A stretch of DNA of 64,000 nucleotides from Gloeophyllum trabeum ATCC 11539 (GCF_000344685.1 NW_006920418.1:9840-73839); one strand, 5' to 3'; shown: positions 21,864-34,534, counted from the stretch's first letter. Numbers and translations are program-made. The notes: generated from the letters alone by a model not told the origin.

Positions 21864-24590
21864 GAAGTCGTGGTCGGATTCGGGTTGGGGAACGGCGAAA
21901 TGATTACGGAGTGCATGCCAGTTGGCCATACATTCAATTTAATTAGAGTAATTTTTATCAGTACATTAATTACACTCATTGCAACTATCAATGTCCGAGT
22001 CTTCCATCTAACCTTGAATGCATCATCCCCTGGGCTCCGTCAGATATGACAAAGAGAGAAATGCGAGGCTCTTTGGGGAACACCTTTATATGCTGTCGTA
22101 TATGGTGTACACACTCACAGGAGATGTACTCGACAATACTTCCGACAGCGCCATGAGATGATTGAATTGTCGATCAGACATCTGGCGCCAAACCTACCGT
22201 GAAGGTTACTCTATGAGCTCGAATCGACATCACAATTTTGTGAGCTCGAATCGATTGGCCGTTTTTAGGTTACAGCAACGACTGGTCAATCTCAAGACGA
22301 CATCATGGCTGTGCCCCGGCAGGCCCTGTCTGTGAGCCTTTTGAAACATTTTCCCAGGATGGGCGTGTAGTACTTGAAGCAAACTTCGAGTTCTAACTTC
22401 TCTACTGTAAGTGATTTAGTGAGCTGTGATTGGCTTCGCGAGAGCATGGTCACGTGCCGGTGTTGCCACAGCGAGTCGGAAGTGACCGCTTCTCTGCCCT
22501 CCGCAGGACTTAGGAGGCTGCCTAGCGATGATTGGCTCGAATTGTTGCAGAACGCGGTTAGACATCGCAGCACTGTGTACATGAGCCCGGCCTAAATTAG
22601 ACCGGTAATCGTATGTTTCCCCTTTCGACCGTAATTTGGTTGCTTTCGGTCGAAAGCGAGTATTGGTTGAAACAAAGGTCGAAATACCATACCCTAGTTT
22701 CGACCTGTGCAAGGAGAAAAATTGTATGTCGAAACTGTATGCAGTGAACAGTGTGAAGTATTACGATAATCGTATCCAAATTTGACACAATAAAACCACA
22801 AAACTTTTGTCGTGCGAGTTGTGCCTGGATCTCGCAGTGGACACATACATACATTCCGAGGATGATCAAGCCGAGGTCGAAGCCTAGAATCGTTCTGACC
22901 TACCTCTATCGATGTCCAGCACTGCAGGAGGGTTTCCAGAGGTAACGGGAGTCCTGTTGTCGCGGCCCGGATGGGGCGTCGCAATCCCACTCCAGCAGGA
23001 CATGGGTCAAGTATCGCACTCAACTGTTCGTCTGTGTTTCCACCCTTTCTCAGCGTGCAGCTGGTTGCCCTGTTCTATCATCTGTGGTATGGACTTGATG
23101 GCTGTGCGTCGACTCTCCAGAAAGAAATCCCGCCTTCCCGCTTCTCTTTGCAAAGCTCTTCGGCTTCAGCGATCGGTTCATTACCCAATCATATTCATCC
23201 AGCAAGAGAGTGTCCATGCATACACTTATCAAATTTCTGTCCATGACATCAGTATACTAGAAGCAATAACCGCTGTTATTCAGATCCCGGTAATAGATAT
23301 TTGCTGTGCAACAGTCTGTCAGAATCATAGCCCAAGTGTCAGCGTCCCCCAAGAAGATCAGCCATGCTGCTGTAAATCATAGGTGATTGCAGCTAAACCT
23401 GCCCCTGTCCCATCCATACTTGGCTACTTGTGGCCCCTTCCAAGCTCATGATCGGTCTACGGGATCGCGAAACTGTTGTAGTACAGGTACGTTGGTGCCG
23501 TATGTGGATCAGGATGAGGAGGATGCAACAGTAACACAACCAACCAGGTTGCGAGGCAAATATAAGAACCGACGAGTACAGCTTGACTCGTAGCGACGAA
23601 TATGCAAAGCTTAGATGATGAACTTTAGACGGGTGTCCTGAATTGGATGGCAACGGATCAGCATCAGAGCCTAAGAACAAGATCTAGACTGGCAACCGAC
23701 CAATTGGTGAGAGCTCGACAACTGAGGCTTCTGACTATACTTCTTTTCCAAGATTGTTCTGTATTACGAAGATTAGATCATCATCTCATCTGGTCTTTAA
23801 TATCTCACCTGACGGATCTGAGTAGCTGTGAGTAGGTTTGATGAGGATTCTGACCTATGAACAGACCGGTCAAACACCGGTGATGGAGGCAAACAGCATC
23901 TAGAGGTACTGAGGGATGATATAAATGCCTGCTAAGCTTCGTTATGGCCCATCTGCGCCAAAAGGGAAATAGCACGTACGTAACTCATGGCACCCACGAA
24001 GAGCCCTTCCTCACACGTTTCAGCACTCGTTTCTGTGTCCTTGCATCCACTGAAGGAGACCTGTGCCACAAATGCATACCACCGGAACTACGAGCATGGT
24101 ATTTAATAGTATGCGTACCACGTCAGCGGGAGTCGACCGCGCCTTACGGAAGCCAGGAGTGACCTGGCTTGGTTTGAGCCCCCCACCTGAATTATACTGG
24201 GGCAGACCATTCAAGTTGGGTATCAACCAAAAGCTCAACTTCCACCTGAATACCCACTTGGAACGGAAGGTCTAACAAAAAGGTGAGAACCTGTAGAAGC
24301 AGAGTGAGTAGATCAGCTTACCCAACATGCTTCCTGAATGGCAAGACTGGCCACATTCCCGTCAGGTGACAAGTAATTTACCTAGGTTGTCACTCACGTC
24401 AAAGACGGCCTAGATACACGACAGTTAGCCCGGTTTGATTCACTTGCTGCTCGAGTAATACTTACGGTCAGGCGACATCCCCTCGGAAGGGGTCTCACCT
24501 GTTCCACCACCCTTAGCATTTATATTGCACAAATGCTAGCAAATAACAAACCATCATCTCGTTCATCAACTTTTGTTCTCGATATTCATC
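21864..24590. other. No gene recognised
   Basis: AT-richer sequence with many stops. A 13-bp direct repeat gagctcgaatcga lies near 22210-22250. I see no family match on either strand and no clear TIR element. Confidence 0.4.
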
Positions 24591-24599
24591 TTAGAATGA

Positions 24600-25130
24600 A
24601 ATTGTCATGACTGGGCACCCACATCATCTATGATCATTCCAGCTTTTTGATGATCAAGCGGGAGAATGGCTAGTCGCTCTGCGTGAGTCTCATCCTTACT
24701 AGTAGTTCAAAGGTGGCAGTATCACCTTCATCAAGACCATCGACTTCATCACCTTCCAGATCTCTAGTCTGCTCACCATGGCCTGAGTCTAATTTTCCAG
24801 ATGAGCATCAGCATCCATTAAGCCGCGCTCACGTACAGTGTATGAACAATGAGTCATTAGGCTGTGCATCATTGACGAGCCACCTCATTGCATTGAGTAT
24901 ATTCTCCTTCGTCGGAATATCTCGACTATAGTGAGCATCGTCTCGGAGAAGAACCATGTCTTTTTTATGAAAGCCGTAATTCTCTACGAGACTTGTCTCT
25001 GCACCCACATTGTAGCTGTGATACATTCATGATCACGTACCTTGAAGGAAATTGAACATGTTCTTAGCATCGTTCACGCAACCTCGGAGCTCTATGTCGG
25101 GCTGACCAGTATAATCTATGCCGATCTGTC
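24600..25130 (-). pseudogene. Type I metacaspase relic, truncated at both ends
   Basis: Minus-strand exons read IGIDYTGQPDIELRGCVNDA then NMFNFLQ, intron, [43 protein letters not shown], intron, DSGHGEQTRDLEGDEVDG, and finally HQKAGMIIDDVG. This is the p20 part of a caspase-like metacaspase; the catalytic His motif survives (SGHG, with the usual Tyr before it changed to Asp). The prodomain and the start of the fold (ALCIGI-type strand) are missing upstream, and nothing corresponding to the DSCHSG catalytic-cysteine region follows 24600. Introns are still recognisable, so this was a genomic duplication, not a processed copy. Confidence 0.82.
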
Positions 25131-25149
25131 GGGAACTGGGTATGCATGC

Positions 25150-26640
25150 GGTTGCAGCCTAGAGATTACTCACACATAGAGCCTTCTTCCGCCCAGTACA
25201 CCTGGAATACCGGAAGTCCGGGTGTTGAAGGGGGACAAGCCCATCATACTGAGTACACCCAGGGTATTCGCTATGGTCAGGCGCCAGATACTGAGACTGA
25301 CTATATGGAGGCTGTGAGTCACTTCGGTGGAGTGGACGCGCAGGTGGACGAAGTGACAGTCATATGCTCGGAGAGGCAATCGCGGTGGTACAACCCGAAA
25401 CTGACCTGCATAGCATATGGAGATGGAAATCGTGACTTACGGGGCTGAATGCGCTACTCCCATGCTGAGACAGAGCTGTCAAGCTCGACGCGCAGACAGC
25501 TGCTTTATATGTCCCAGCCACGATTCGGAGAAACTTTGGCCCCTTCTCGAAAGTCTGATGTGATTTTAGTTGTCGAATTCCAAAGATACTACATAGTGCA
25601 CTGGCTCCGGTCTGATTAAAGACCATGACGCACCCTTGTCCAGGTATGTCTTCAAGCCGGACACTGCCGGGTAGTAGGTTATGGGCCCGCCAGCCGCGGG
25701 TGACACTACTTACTAGTATAGAGAGGTTAGAATAGTGGAGCCAGATATGGTCTTGTGTGATTAAGGCGAGTAACGACACCTTTTTGTTGATTCCCATTCG
25801 TCTGCCACGCCCTTTTTCATTACACTGGGGCCGGGAGTACGACACACGGGGCCGTCACAGAGTTGCGCTGTTTGAGTGTGGTCAGAAGGGGTAACAGAAA
25901 GATTATATTTAGCCATGCATTCCGCCAGTCCCATGATATGTCGTTGTCTCCCGCCACAGAATTGCCATTACTCGAGAAGCGCCGGCTATCGATATATCAC
26001 TGGGCGTATACCTCGCGACTTGACGCTGCGGCTCTCTTTCTCTAGATCTGCCACTGTCTGGGTGTCTATTATAGCGTACTGCGTGTTGCAGGTCAAAGGC
26101 TTCAAGTTGTCTGGAGCATACAACAATAAGCCTCGGCGCCGAGAGCAAGGAACAGTGCATTCCAGAGACGCATTTGCCACAAACAAACCCAAATAAATAC
26201 AGTCTTTATGGCCGAAACCCCAAAGTGGCAGTAACCTTGCTAGTGGTAATTAGAGATTTTCATCGAATGAAGCAAAGATACAGGTCACGACAAGCAACGA
26301 CAAGACACGCCAAACTTTCGACGGAATTCGGTATCCACGCCAGAAATCATAAACAAATACTTTTTTATGGCTGAATCCCCGACGTGCAAACCTTGTTAAT
26401 CGCAAGGTATTATAAAACAGGAAGACAGTCGGCATAAGTATATCGCTCTTCGCTCGCAGGAGATGCATTCTTCATGCAATAGACAAGCTCGGGAACAAGG
26501 AGACACGGTATTTTCCGTCCAGTCCATACTAGCAAATATATACTACACACAAGAGGAATCCACAGTAAATGTCGCAGATATCTTTATATTTATAGGTCCA
26601 TTATAGTACACCTCGTCAACGTCCACCAAGAAGATGCGTG
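25150..26640. other. No gene recognised; contains a dispersed degenerate repeat
   Basis: No coding family is recognised. The repeat at 25973-26202 and A/T-rich related sequence up to about 26470 occupy the second half. The first half is adjacent to the metacaspase relic. Confidence 0.4.
25973..26202 (+). repeat. Degenerate dispersed repeat, copy 1
   Basis: Shares agaagcgccggctatcg, then cgtatacc..gcgactgac-like, a run ctctttctct, aggtcaaag..ttcaag and ttgccacaaacaa with 51205-51415, in the same order and orientation but with many substitutions. A related tail (aaacaaatac..ttatggct) recurs at 26345-26380 and 51560-51590. It may be an old LTR or MITE; no clean ends are visible. Confidence 0.6.
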
Positions 26641-26660
26641 CCATTCCACTCTTAACCATG

Positions 26661-28155
26661 TCAGCTGAATGCATCCCCATCCCCCCTCTGCCGCTTTCGA
26701 CTCCTTTCAGACTCATGATCAGACTGCGGCATCGCCAGTCCGTCGTGATGCAGGTACGTCGGAGTCGGGTGCGGAGGAGGAGGAGAGGGCTGGGAGTGCG
26801 ACGGCGCAGCGGAGAGGAGCTCGAGCCACGACATGTCCGGGATCTCCGGCATGGGCGGCTGATGCGCAAAAGGGGCGCTCGACGAGGTTTTCGCCGCTGA
26901 AACGAATAATAAGCGGATGTTAAATGGCCAGCCGAGCTCGAGCATACCCGCGAATTTGGAGATGTGCTGCACGTCCGGCTGGTGTATCGGCCAATCGAAC
27001 TGGGGCACTGCAGGGCGCATGCTCGACGACGAAGGAGAGAGCCCGAGCTCGTCGAAGGCCAGCGAAAGCGGGTTCCGTGCGGGAAACCCGGGGTGGGTCA
27101 GGCGGGGAATGGCCATGGTGGTCGACTCGGAGTAGGACGGCGGCAAGGTGGGGAGCCAAGGCTCTTGGTGTGGGGTTTGGGCGGCGCTGGCTTGGGCTTG
27201 AAGGCCCGCGAGCCAGCGGATGGTCTCGAGGTCGGGGGTGAAGGAGGGGTTGGAGGAGGGGGGCGGTTGGGGGAAGGCGGAGCCGCGCTCGGCAGAGAAG
27301 GGGAAGGAGAGGGGGTTGTGCGGCTGAGGGGCGTTTTCTGGAGGAGACGCGAGGGGCTGAGATTCGAATCAGTATAGGTTGACAAAGCTGCAATTAGGAC
27401 TCAGAAGGCGATTGGTGTTACCTTGGATTCAGGGCTTTCGGATGTGGCAGTTGTGTTTTTCACCTTTGCTTTCGCCTTGCCTTTTGCCATCCCAAATTTT
27501 TTGTTGTCGCCTTCATGCGTATCTTCGTCTTCATCTTCTTCGTCTTCGTCCTTAGCGACGTTGTCCTTGAAGTCTCGTGGCGAGCGTACTTCCTTCGAAC
27601 CTTGGAACTTATTATGGAAAAAACTTATTAGCGCCCATTCGCGACGACCAACCAGAGGCACGCACACTCATGCGTCTCATGACAATGTCCGACAGATCGT
27701 CTGACGAGTACTCGTAGCATTTCGTCTCCCCGGTCTTGGTACGCTCTGTCCACAAAACTCAGTCAACCCTCCCTCTGCAACACGGGCGCTAAACAAGCAC
27801 GCACCGAATATGACGACCGCGATGTCGACCGAACACAGCACGCCCAGCTCATACGCCTTTTTGAACAGCCCGTTCTTCCTCTGCGTAGACCAAGTAAATG
27901 CGGCAAGGGACGCGTATAGGGTTAGTTCCCTAATCCTCGATGCCAAGACATTCTGGGGATCAAAAATAGCGCACCTTTTGGAATGTTATCGAGCGATTGC
28001 GTTCGGTCTGGGCGCAAGGCGATGCATCAGTTCCTTCGTGCCTCGAGTTCTGGGATGTATACGAACCGCTCGCTTGCGAGGCAGGCGAGCGGGAGCGGGG
28101 GAGGGAACGTGTCGCGTACGGTGATGGGCTGTATCTCAATCTTTCTCCTTCCCAT
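26661..28155 (-). CDS. MADS-box transcription factor, MEF2/Rlm1 type
   Basis: Exon 1 starts at 28155 with [12 protein letters not shown], then short exons [10 protein letters not shown] and [20 protein letters not shown] followed by AVVIF, and [20 protein letters not shown]. Together these make a complete MADS domain; the MGRRKI start is the MEF2/Rlm1/Smp1 class rather than the SRF/Mcm1 class. Later exons have an acidic [10 protein letters not shown] stretch with a basic KGKAKAKVK, a Pro/Ser-rich region with [15 protein letters not shown], and a C-terminus ending [13 protein letters not shown] before the stop at 26661. In yeast Rlm1 is the nuclear target of the cell-wall-integrity MAP kinase; the same role here is inference. 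All introns seen have GT-AG borders and keep frame. Confidence 0.88.
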
Positions 28156-28802
28156 CCTGAGTGGCGTCGCGACCCGGTTGAGTCCTGCTTGAGTCCTTGA
28201 AGGCTACTGGATTTGACGACTTGGACGTCGACTGTCCGGACAAGCTCGAGTGCTGCGAGATGGGGTTGAACACAATGTCGTCTCCTTGTGGGAGGCTGCG
28301 GACGTTACGGAACTAGCCGGAGGGCCGTTTGCAGTGGCCCACTTCGGCGGCAGTCTTCAGTTACTCAGGTCTCTGGTTTCATTCACAACACAAGAGACGA
28401 CCTGACAGGCTCCAACGCAGCATGGATTCAGCAGTCGGTGCTTTCAAATATGTCTAACCCGGATCTGTCATAACTTTCTGAAAATCTGCAGGTTGGCGCG
28501 CATTATTTCCTCTTCAACCCGGGAAATCCGGCATGCGTACCGACAGCTTTCGGAGGGAACATAAAATACAGATATTTTTGGACTTGGATATGAACAAGGG
28601 AGCCTTCGACGGAACGCAGGGGACCCTCAAGTTTCCGATACAAGTAGGTATACACAGCTTGACGGAAAACGTGTGCAGAGCGCCGTCTTAATGAGGACTC
28701 CATGGCCATCCACAAGCCGTATATACCAAGGAGCCGTTTGACTGCTGTGGATAAGACTCCCACCTGCTTTCTGGCATCGTCTGCGCTTTTCTTACTATTG
28801 AC
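28156..28802. other. Intergenic, 5' side of the MADS-box gene
   Basis: No supported gene. A short plus-strand reading at about 28498-28600 (HYFLFNPGNPACVP) is not recognised. Confidence 0.4.
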
Positions 28803-29510
28803 ATGTCAATTCAGTCCACGCTCTCGAAGAAGCATAAATCGAAGATCAAATCCTCCATCCCCAAACCCTCCAACAAGATCCTGTTCGCGGCGCGGGCCCG
28901 CATCTTTCACGCGTACCCCATATCCAGTTATTGACCGATTCTGGTTTGGAAGGCGCCTTGGTTGCCTCCCGAGACAACAGCAAGGATGGAATATTCTACT
29001 ATCGGATGGTCGATCTGGCTGGAGGGCGAGGCGTGATTTCGGCGCAGGAGGGGCGCGCTGGGTTAGAGTGTTCCTCCGACCGACCATCTTTTCTGTGGTT
29101 TCCTAGCAATGTAAGCTAGTACGGTTGGCTCGTCTTTTCTGCGGCGTTGACCAAGGATCCAGGGATGCAAGTTCGGCTTCGGTTTCGCCCGATGAACGCG
29201 AGGCGGAAGTCCTTCACAGCAAAGTATCGACGGCGCGCGAAAAGAGCGAGAGGCCAGGTGCGTGCTGCCTCCCAACGCAGTAATTCTTTGTCTTAGTGTC
29301 CCGCAGGCAAGGCAAGTGCTACATTTGTAGAGCCGCAGTGCAAAGCCCCAGGAAATGCGGTGGGAGGCTTACCCTCGCCGAATGCCGGGCTGTCGTGGAC
29401 GGCGCTCTTGAACCAGCTGCAGGTGATACGTGTGGACAAAAGCATCATTGGGCATGACGTCGCGCATCCTCCTGCCTCTGTTCCGCCGCCCCCTCCTGCC
29501 CTACGGACTC
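28803..29510 (+). pseudogene. WASP/Las17 (WH1-domain actin regulator) pseudogene
   Basis: From ATG 28803 the reading MSIQSTLSKKHKSKIKSSIP, then SNKILFAARARIFHAYP is a WASP N-terminus. It then needs a +1 frame change to give SGLEGALVASRDN and GIFYYRMVDLAG, the WH1 core, then DRPSF. A further frame change around 29190 separates FGFGFA from DEREAEVLHSKVS. A later SWTALLNQLQVIRVDKSII and a PPASVPPPPP run correspond to the middle and proline-rich part. An in-frame TGA at about 28933 and at least two frameshifts without plausible introns mark it as dead. No VCA (Arp2/3-binding) end is recognised; an acidic reading ending at 29893 is unassigned. The functional WASP gene is presumably elsewhere. Confidence 0.78.
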
Positions 29511-30200
29511 GTTCCGACGAGAACCTCAGTGCTGGAGCGGGCGGTGGGTCAGAGGATCAAGAATGCCATCGAAAACAGTATCGAAGCCATCCCGGAACTC
29601 GTCAAGAATGTGCTCACGACGTGCCCTGGTGTATCAATGCCGCCGTGTCCCACCCTACCCGCCGGCTCTGAGGAAGCAGCGGTTGTTTTCGTCGCGGCCA
29701 CGACATGGGCGAGTTGACTGCATCTCCTGCCTTGTCTGAGTATGTTCAGAGAATGGGTACTGATAGCGACAATGACTTTGAGGATGTCAGCGAAGAGGAG
29801 TGGGATTTGTTGCCTGATTCGCTCGGGAGTAAGAAAACATGCGATAACGACGAGGAAGGGTGGGATTTGTTGTCTGAGGATTTACATGAATGATGTATTT
29901 GCGACTTCGGTTGAATCGGTGTTTGCAGTCCGAGATGAATCCCCTGTCCTTGACAGAAAGCTTAGGGTCTAGTTTTTATCTGTTCCGGCATGTGATCATG
30001 AGCAAATGGGCCACCAACTGTTTTCAACAAATGATGTCCGTCATTCACCGATGACTAGAACTTTGCGAACGAAGCCACACCCGGACTCGGATGATCCCGA
30101 GCAGCACAAGTGCACAGCCGCAAAAGTCCGAACGGAAACTACGAACTTCGAAAGCCGTTCCGTACGAGTCCTAACCTTGGAAGTCGATGCATACGCAGAA

Positions 30201-31209
30201 ATGGCACCTCCTTCGGGCCAGGAACTAGTCGTCCTTGACGTGACCGCAGTAGCGTCCCGCTCGAGGACTCCCAATGCCCCGGTCAATCCCTACGCGCCAC
30301 TTGCCAATCGCCGATTGACTATCACCTCCACAGCACCTTTCACTCCGACCTATGTCCAGTCGCACCTCACGACATCTGATCCAGCCGGTACATATGCATC
30401 CCGTATTTCCGGGAAACAGATTATGCTGGAGAACCCAGCCAAGGAGAGTAAGGCGAAGAAGGAACGGGACGAGAAGAAAGCGAGACGGAAAGAAGCGAAG
30501 GCAAAGGCTGGGCAGGGGTTGCTTGCTGTGCAGAGAGGTCCTTGGAGGCTGCACAAATCTCAGTCAAGGCTAGTCGGCATTGTATTGGCGCGCGACCGTT
30601 CGTTCACGCTTTCGCTTCGACGCCTCCAGATTTGACCTCTTCCTCCCGCTTCATCACATGTGGTTAGGGTACATGTCCGAGCTACACAATCTTCCTCCGC
30701 GGTCCAATGCCCGGTCAACACCCAATGTTTCCAACATGCACGCGAAGCTTGTGAAGGCGGATTTTCACGGCTCGCTAATCACCGGTACGCAACTCTTCAC
30801 CTAGTCCCTTGACCATCCGTTATATTGTGACATCAGTCGGCCAGGCGAAGAACCCTGCTCTTATTGGGTTATCTGGAATCGTCATACTCGAGACTGAAAA
30901 CGCGTTCCGCGTAATAACCCAGCGAAACCAGGTCAAACGTATGTCGTACGACTTGGATCATGCTCGCTCGGCCAATTCTGACACCCACCAGTACTCCCCA
31001 AACGGAACTCCATTTTCAAACTCTTCGTTCCTCTCCACTCTACATTGCCGACTACCGGCCAGCCATTGTCATCGTCGACGCTAACAATCGCTCAGACCGT
31101 ACTGGATATACCGCATCTCGAGTTCGAGCTCTACGGCAATCAATTCTGTTTTAGGTCCTCGGAACGTGCAGCAAGGAAGTTCAAGGCGAAGGAGAGCATA
31201 GAGTTGTAG
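30201..31209 (+). CDS. POP4: Ribonuclease P/MRP protein subunit Pop4 (Rpp29)
   Basis: Pop4 is the Sm-like-fold subunit of nuclear RNase P and RNase MRP and contacts the RNA. The N-terminal part has TAPFTPTYVQSHL, ISGKQIMLENPAKESK and a Lys/Arg-rich stretch; then FDLFLPLHHMWLGYM, MHAKLVKADFHGSLIT, KNPALIGLSGIVILETENAF, RVITQRNQVK, LLPKRNSIFKLFVPL and a C-terminus FELYGNQFCFRSSERAARKF ending KAKESIEL at 31209. The LVKADFHG...GI...ET...F...RSSERAARKFK set is diagnostic. Two introns (after LIT and after NQVK) are normal GT-AG. The join QSR/FDLF needs a donor AAG|GCTAGT at about 30568, a GC-AG intron. The start at 30201 is a guess; an in-frame ATG exists at 30006. Confidence 0.9.
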
Positions 31210-32861
31210 TCCTCCGAAATGGACAACCTTCATCTAACCACTGCTGGCGAGTCACTTGCGATTTTCTTCGCATCTTCGTATTAGCTGGTCTTCAGTATTT
31301 CGTGAGTTACTTCCCCTCCAACGGATAAAGATCCAAATAGTGATCGTTATGTCCAGTATGGACTCAGCAATCAGCAATGTCTGACGGCCTCCAGTTGTAG
31401 GAACAATGTCGAGCGGATTGGCCCCAAATATCGTGCGTTGGAGGAGACGCCGGACGTTGAATCTAGATGGTTACGTTTCGATTCCGTGAAAAGCAGTTAC
31501 AGACGGTTTCTAAATACAGTGAGCCGAAGTCAAGTCAAAGGGTGGCGCTCGATCTGCCAACGTGCATTACATAAGGGAAATACCGCTCCTGAACCGTTGC
31601 TCCTTGAGTAGGAGGCATGAACGGATGCCTTCTACTCCCCTGCCCAAAGCCGTCGTTCTCGACGAACGGAACACTCGCATATAGCAGTTGCTTCTAGGCG
31701 CTGAAGCGTTTGCTGCCACCTCTACCTCGCCCACTGGCAAGTATAACCAATCGCTGGTCGCCATTCGGGTTCTTGGCTGGTTCCTCGAGGACTTCTGGGA
31801 GCTGGCACCACGGCATTCGTTCGGATTGAAACCCTATTTGTGATTGGTGACTGAGATATTCGCGTGTTATGGTGTAGAGGAGCATGAGGAAGCCGGACAC
31901 GCGAAGGTGATACAGCTGGGACTCAGATACACTCAGCCGCTTCTGCGAGAGCGTGTGCCGCTTGCATCGAAGTGGAATTCTCCCCATTCTCTCGATACCC
32001 TTGGGGAAGATATATTACACAAGATGTAAGCGGCTCCAAAGACGAAATCGGACGCTAAGCTTCATGTGTGTGCATAACATGACTATTGCTCAGCGAATCA
32101 TTCCTGCTAATGGACTTAGGCTCTGCCAGAGTTCGGCAAAATGAATATTCTTTGCTCTTGCAGCTAGACCTCGTCGCTGAGTCAAGTTCCAAGTTGATCC
32201 TGAGGTCCGGACATATTGCGCGGCAAACAATATCCCCATACCATCCCTCCCAATCGTCAACTGATCGCGCTGCGCTCAGCATGCGCACGCGTTGCCGACA
32301 GGTCCAGAGCTGGAAGGCTTGCTGAACCACTTCTTAAGGACCGCCAGCTGGCAACGTGTGGAGGCTCTGCTGTTTCGCTAGAGCTGTTGTCGCTTCATCA
32401 CGCACGAACAAATAGAGTCTCGTCCTAGTTACAGTCAAATCAGATTTCTTTGGAGTTGTTTCGCGTATCGCGCTCGGCGCTCGCAAAGTAGCTTTGCCCT
32501 CGGTGAGTCGAATTACTCCTAAATAATCGAACGCCGAATGATTACAGTGAAAATCGGAGCGTCAGGCCAGGATAGTTTTACTCCGCTGGCTCCGAGAGTC
32601 CTGTACAGGCAATGATGGGACGTACCACTTCGACGTTATACCCTGTGTCTTGCCGCCGGCAGGAAGGTATTCTCTCGGTACGGCAACCCATAATATGATA
32701 CTGTATACTATTCTCGGTTGTCCCCGCTATCTGGTTCTTCGAATAGCCTCGAATGAAACGACGATCCACTATCTCAACGGTACACAAGGATGCGCGATAT
32801 TTGTCAGGCTAACGCTTCATATAGCAGGCCGTAGGATGGTTGACCCCACGGCCCTGTCGAT
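31210..32861. other. No gene recognised
   Basis: Plus-strand 31400-31610 reads openly (contains RIGPKYRALEETPDVESRWL) but matches nothing I know. The rest is interrupted in all frames and includes the upstream region of the dioxygenase gene. Confidence 0.4.
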
Positions 32862-34062
32862 ATGTCACAGACATCCACCATCGAATCGAATGCTACCGTA
32901 TCGACACTGCAGCTGCAGAACGGCCAGATAGTGTCCTACAAGTCGAACGTCGCGAAAGACACGGGAGAAATACCCATCATTGACATCAGTGGAATCTTCA
33001 GTAAGGACATCGAGGATCGCAAGGCGGTGGCGGAACAAGTCCGCGAGGCTGCATCCCGCATAGGGTTCTTCTACGCTGTTAATCATGTGAGTGTCGCAAA
33101 CGCTTGTCTTTTACTTGGCTCACCTGGATTTCGGCCCTAGGGGATTGAAGGAAGGTACAAGGAGGATACGTTCGAGCAGGCGAGGCGGTTTTTTGCCCTT
33201 CCTATGGAAGAGAAAATGAGCGTATGGACGGGGCTTGTGCCTAACGAGTATGTGGGGTACCACCCCCTGCAAGGCTATAACCGAAACCAGCGAAAGTACA
33301 ACGGTCTGTGCGCCTGTGGGCGACTACCAGAAAGTAGAAACCGTACTGACCGAGCTTTAGACCTTAGCGAGGCATTCAACTGGGCCTACGACGCACAATA
33401 CGATCCTGCCGCTGTGGATAAGGAGAGACCTTCTATCAGCATCTGGCCAGATGGTCTCCCGGGCTTCAAGGAGACGTTGTATGCATATCATACGCAGCTA
33501 CTAATGCTGGCGCGCAAGATGACGCGGATGTTCGCCTTGGCGCTGCGTATGCCTGAGGACTACTTCGATGAGTACGTGAAGAGACCGGAAGCGGCTATGC
33601 GTATTTTGCATTATCCTGAGCAGGAGGTACGTTTGTCGGAAGACAGAAAGGCGGGAATATTGATAGCAACCTCTTTCATTGCAGGCCCCAGCGGAAGAGC
33701 AGAACGGTATCGGAGCCCACACAGACTTCGAATGCTTCACGATGGTTACCCAGGACGACTGCGGGGGACTCGAAGTTCTCTCCAGGTCCGGGGACTGGGT
33801 CAAAGCCCCTCCAGTACCTGGTGCTCTTGTCGTCAACATCGCTGACTGCTTCATGCGCCAGACGAACGATTTCTTCGTATCGACCGTCCATCGTGTCATT
33901 AACAAGAGCGGGAAGGAGCGGTACTCGTGCCCGTTCTTCTTTGGGTTCGATGTGCCCAGCTGCGTGTCGAAGGAGAATCCCATGAAGTACCCTGTTATGA
34001 CAAGCGGGGAGTACTACAAGTTTCGGGTAGACCGAGCAAAGAGTAGCGGGTTGGGCAACTGA
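32862..34062 (+). CDS. 2-oxoglutarate/Fe(II)-dependent dioxygenase, isopenicillin N synthase-like
   Basis: The N-terminal DIOX_N-type segment reads IPIIDISGIFSKDIEDRKAV and ASRIGFFYAVNH (residues about 38-75), with FEQARRFFALPMEEK next, and the C-terminal jelly-roll holds GIGAHTDFECFTMV (first His and Asp ligands), GGLEVLSRSGDWVKAPPVPG, VNIADCFMRQTND, STVHRVIN (second His ligand) and RYSCPFFFGF (2OG-binding Arg with RxS). Four exons are joined by GT-AG introns near 33087, 33317 and 33627. Full length, about 350 residues, is normal. The family uses 2OG and oxygen for oxidation of small molecules; the substrate cannot be deduced and no biosynthetic cluster surrounds it. Confidence 0.9.
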
Positions 34063-34534
34063 TCCCTAGTCCCGGGAATTGCTGGGGATACAGTATTGTT
34101 ATTGTATGAGGCGCTCTCGCTTCATTAGATGTGTCTGACTAACATATACAAGTTGTTTGCTTGTACTTGCTTTCATCCCTTCATCCACCCTTGAACTTGA
34201 AGGACTTCGATTTAACTATGTGATAATTCTGACAAGGGTTTTGCGCGCAGTGAACATTCGGTGGCGCGACGCGCTCGAGGTCAGTAGTCAAGTACCATCC
34301 GCGAGAGGGAGGAATCGTTCAGTGTCTATCTTGGATCTCTTATACAGGCTCCTCCATGCATTCGACAATGGCTACTAGGTAATATTACAGGTATAAAAAT
34401 ACGGAACCATCCGCTTGTCTCGCGGCCACGGCTCCTGTCGTGATCTAAGGAATTGGTCCTAGTAGGGAGTATGCGGTCAGTGGATTCGCAGCCCCCGTGA
34501 CTCTCTTAAGGTGAACGCCTTACAAGGCGCCGAA

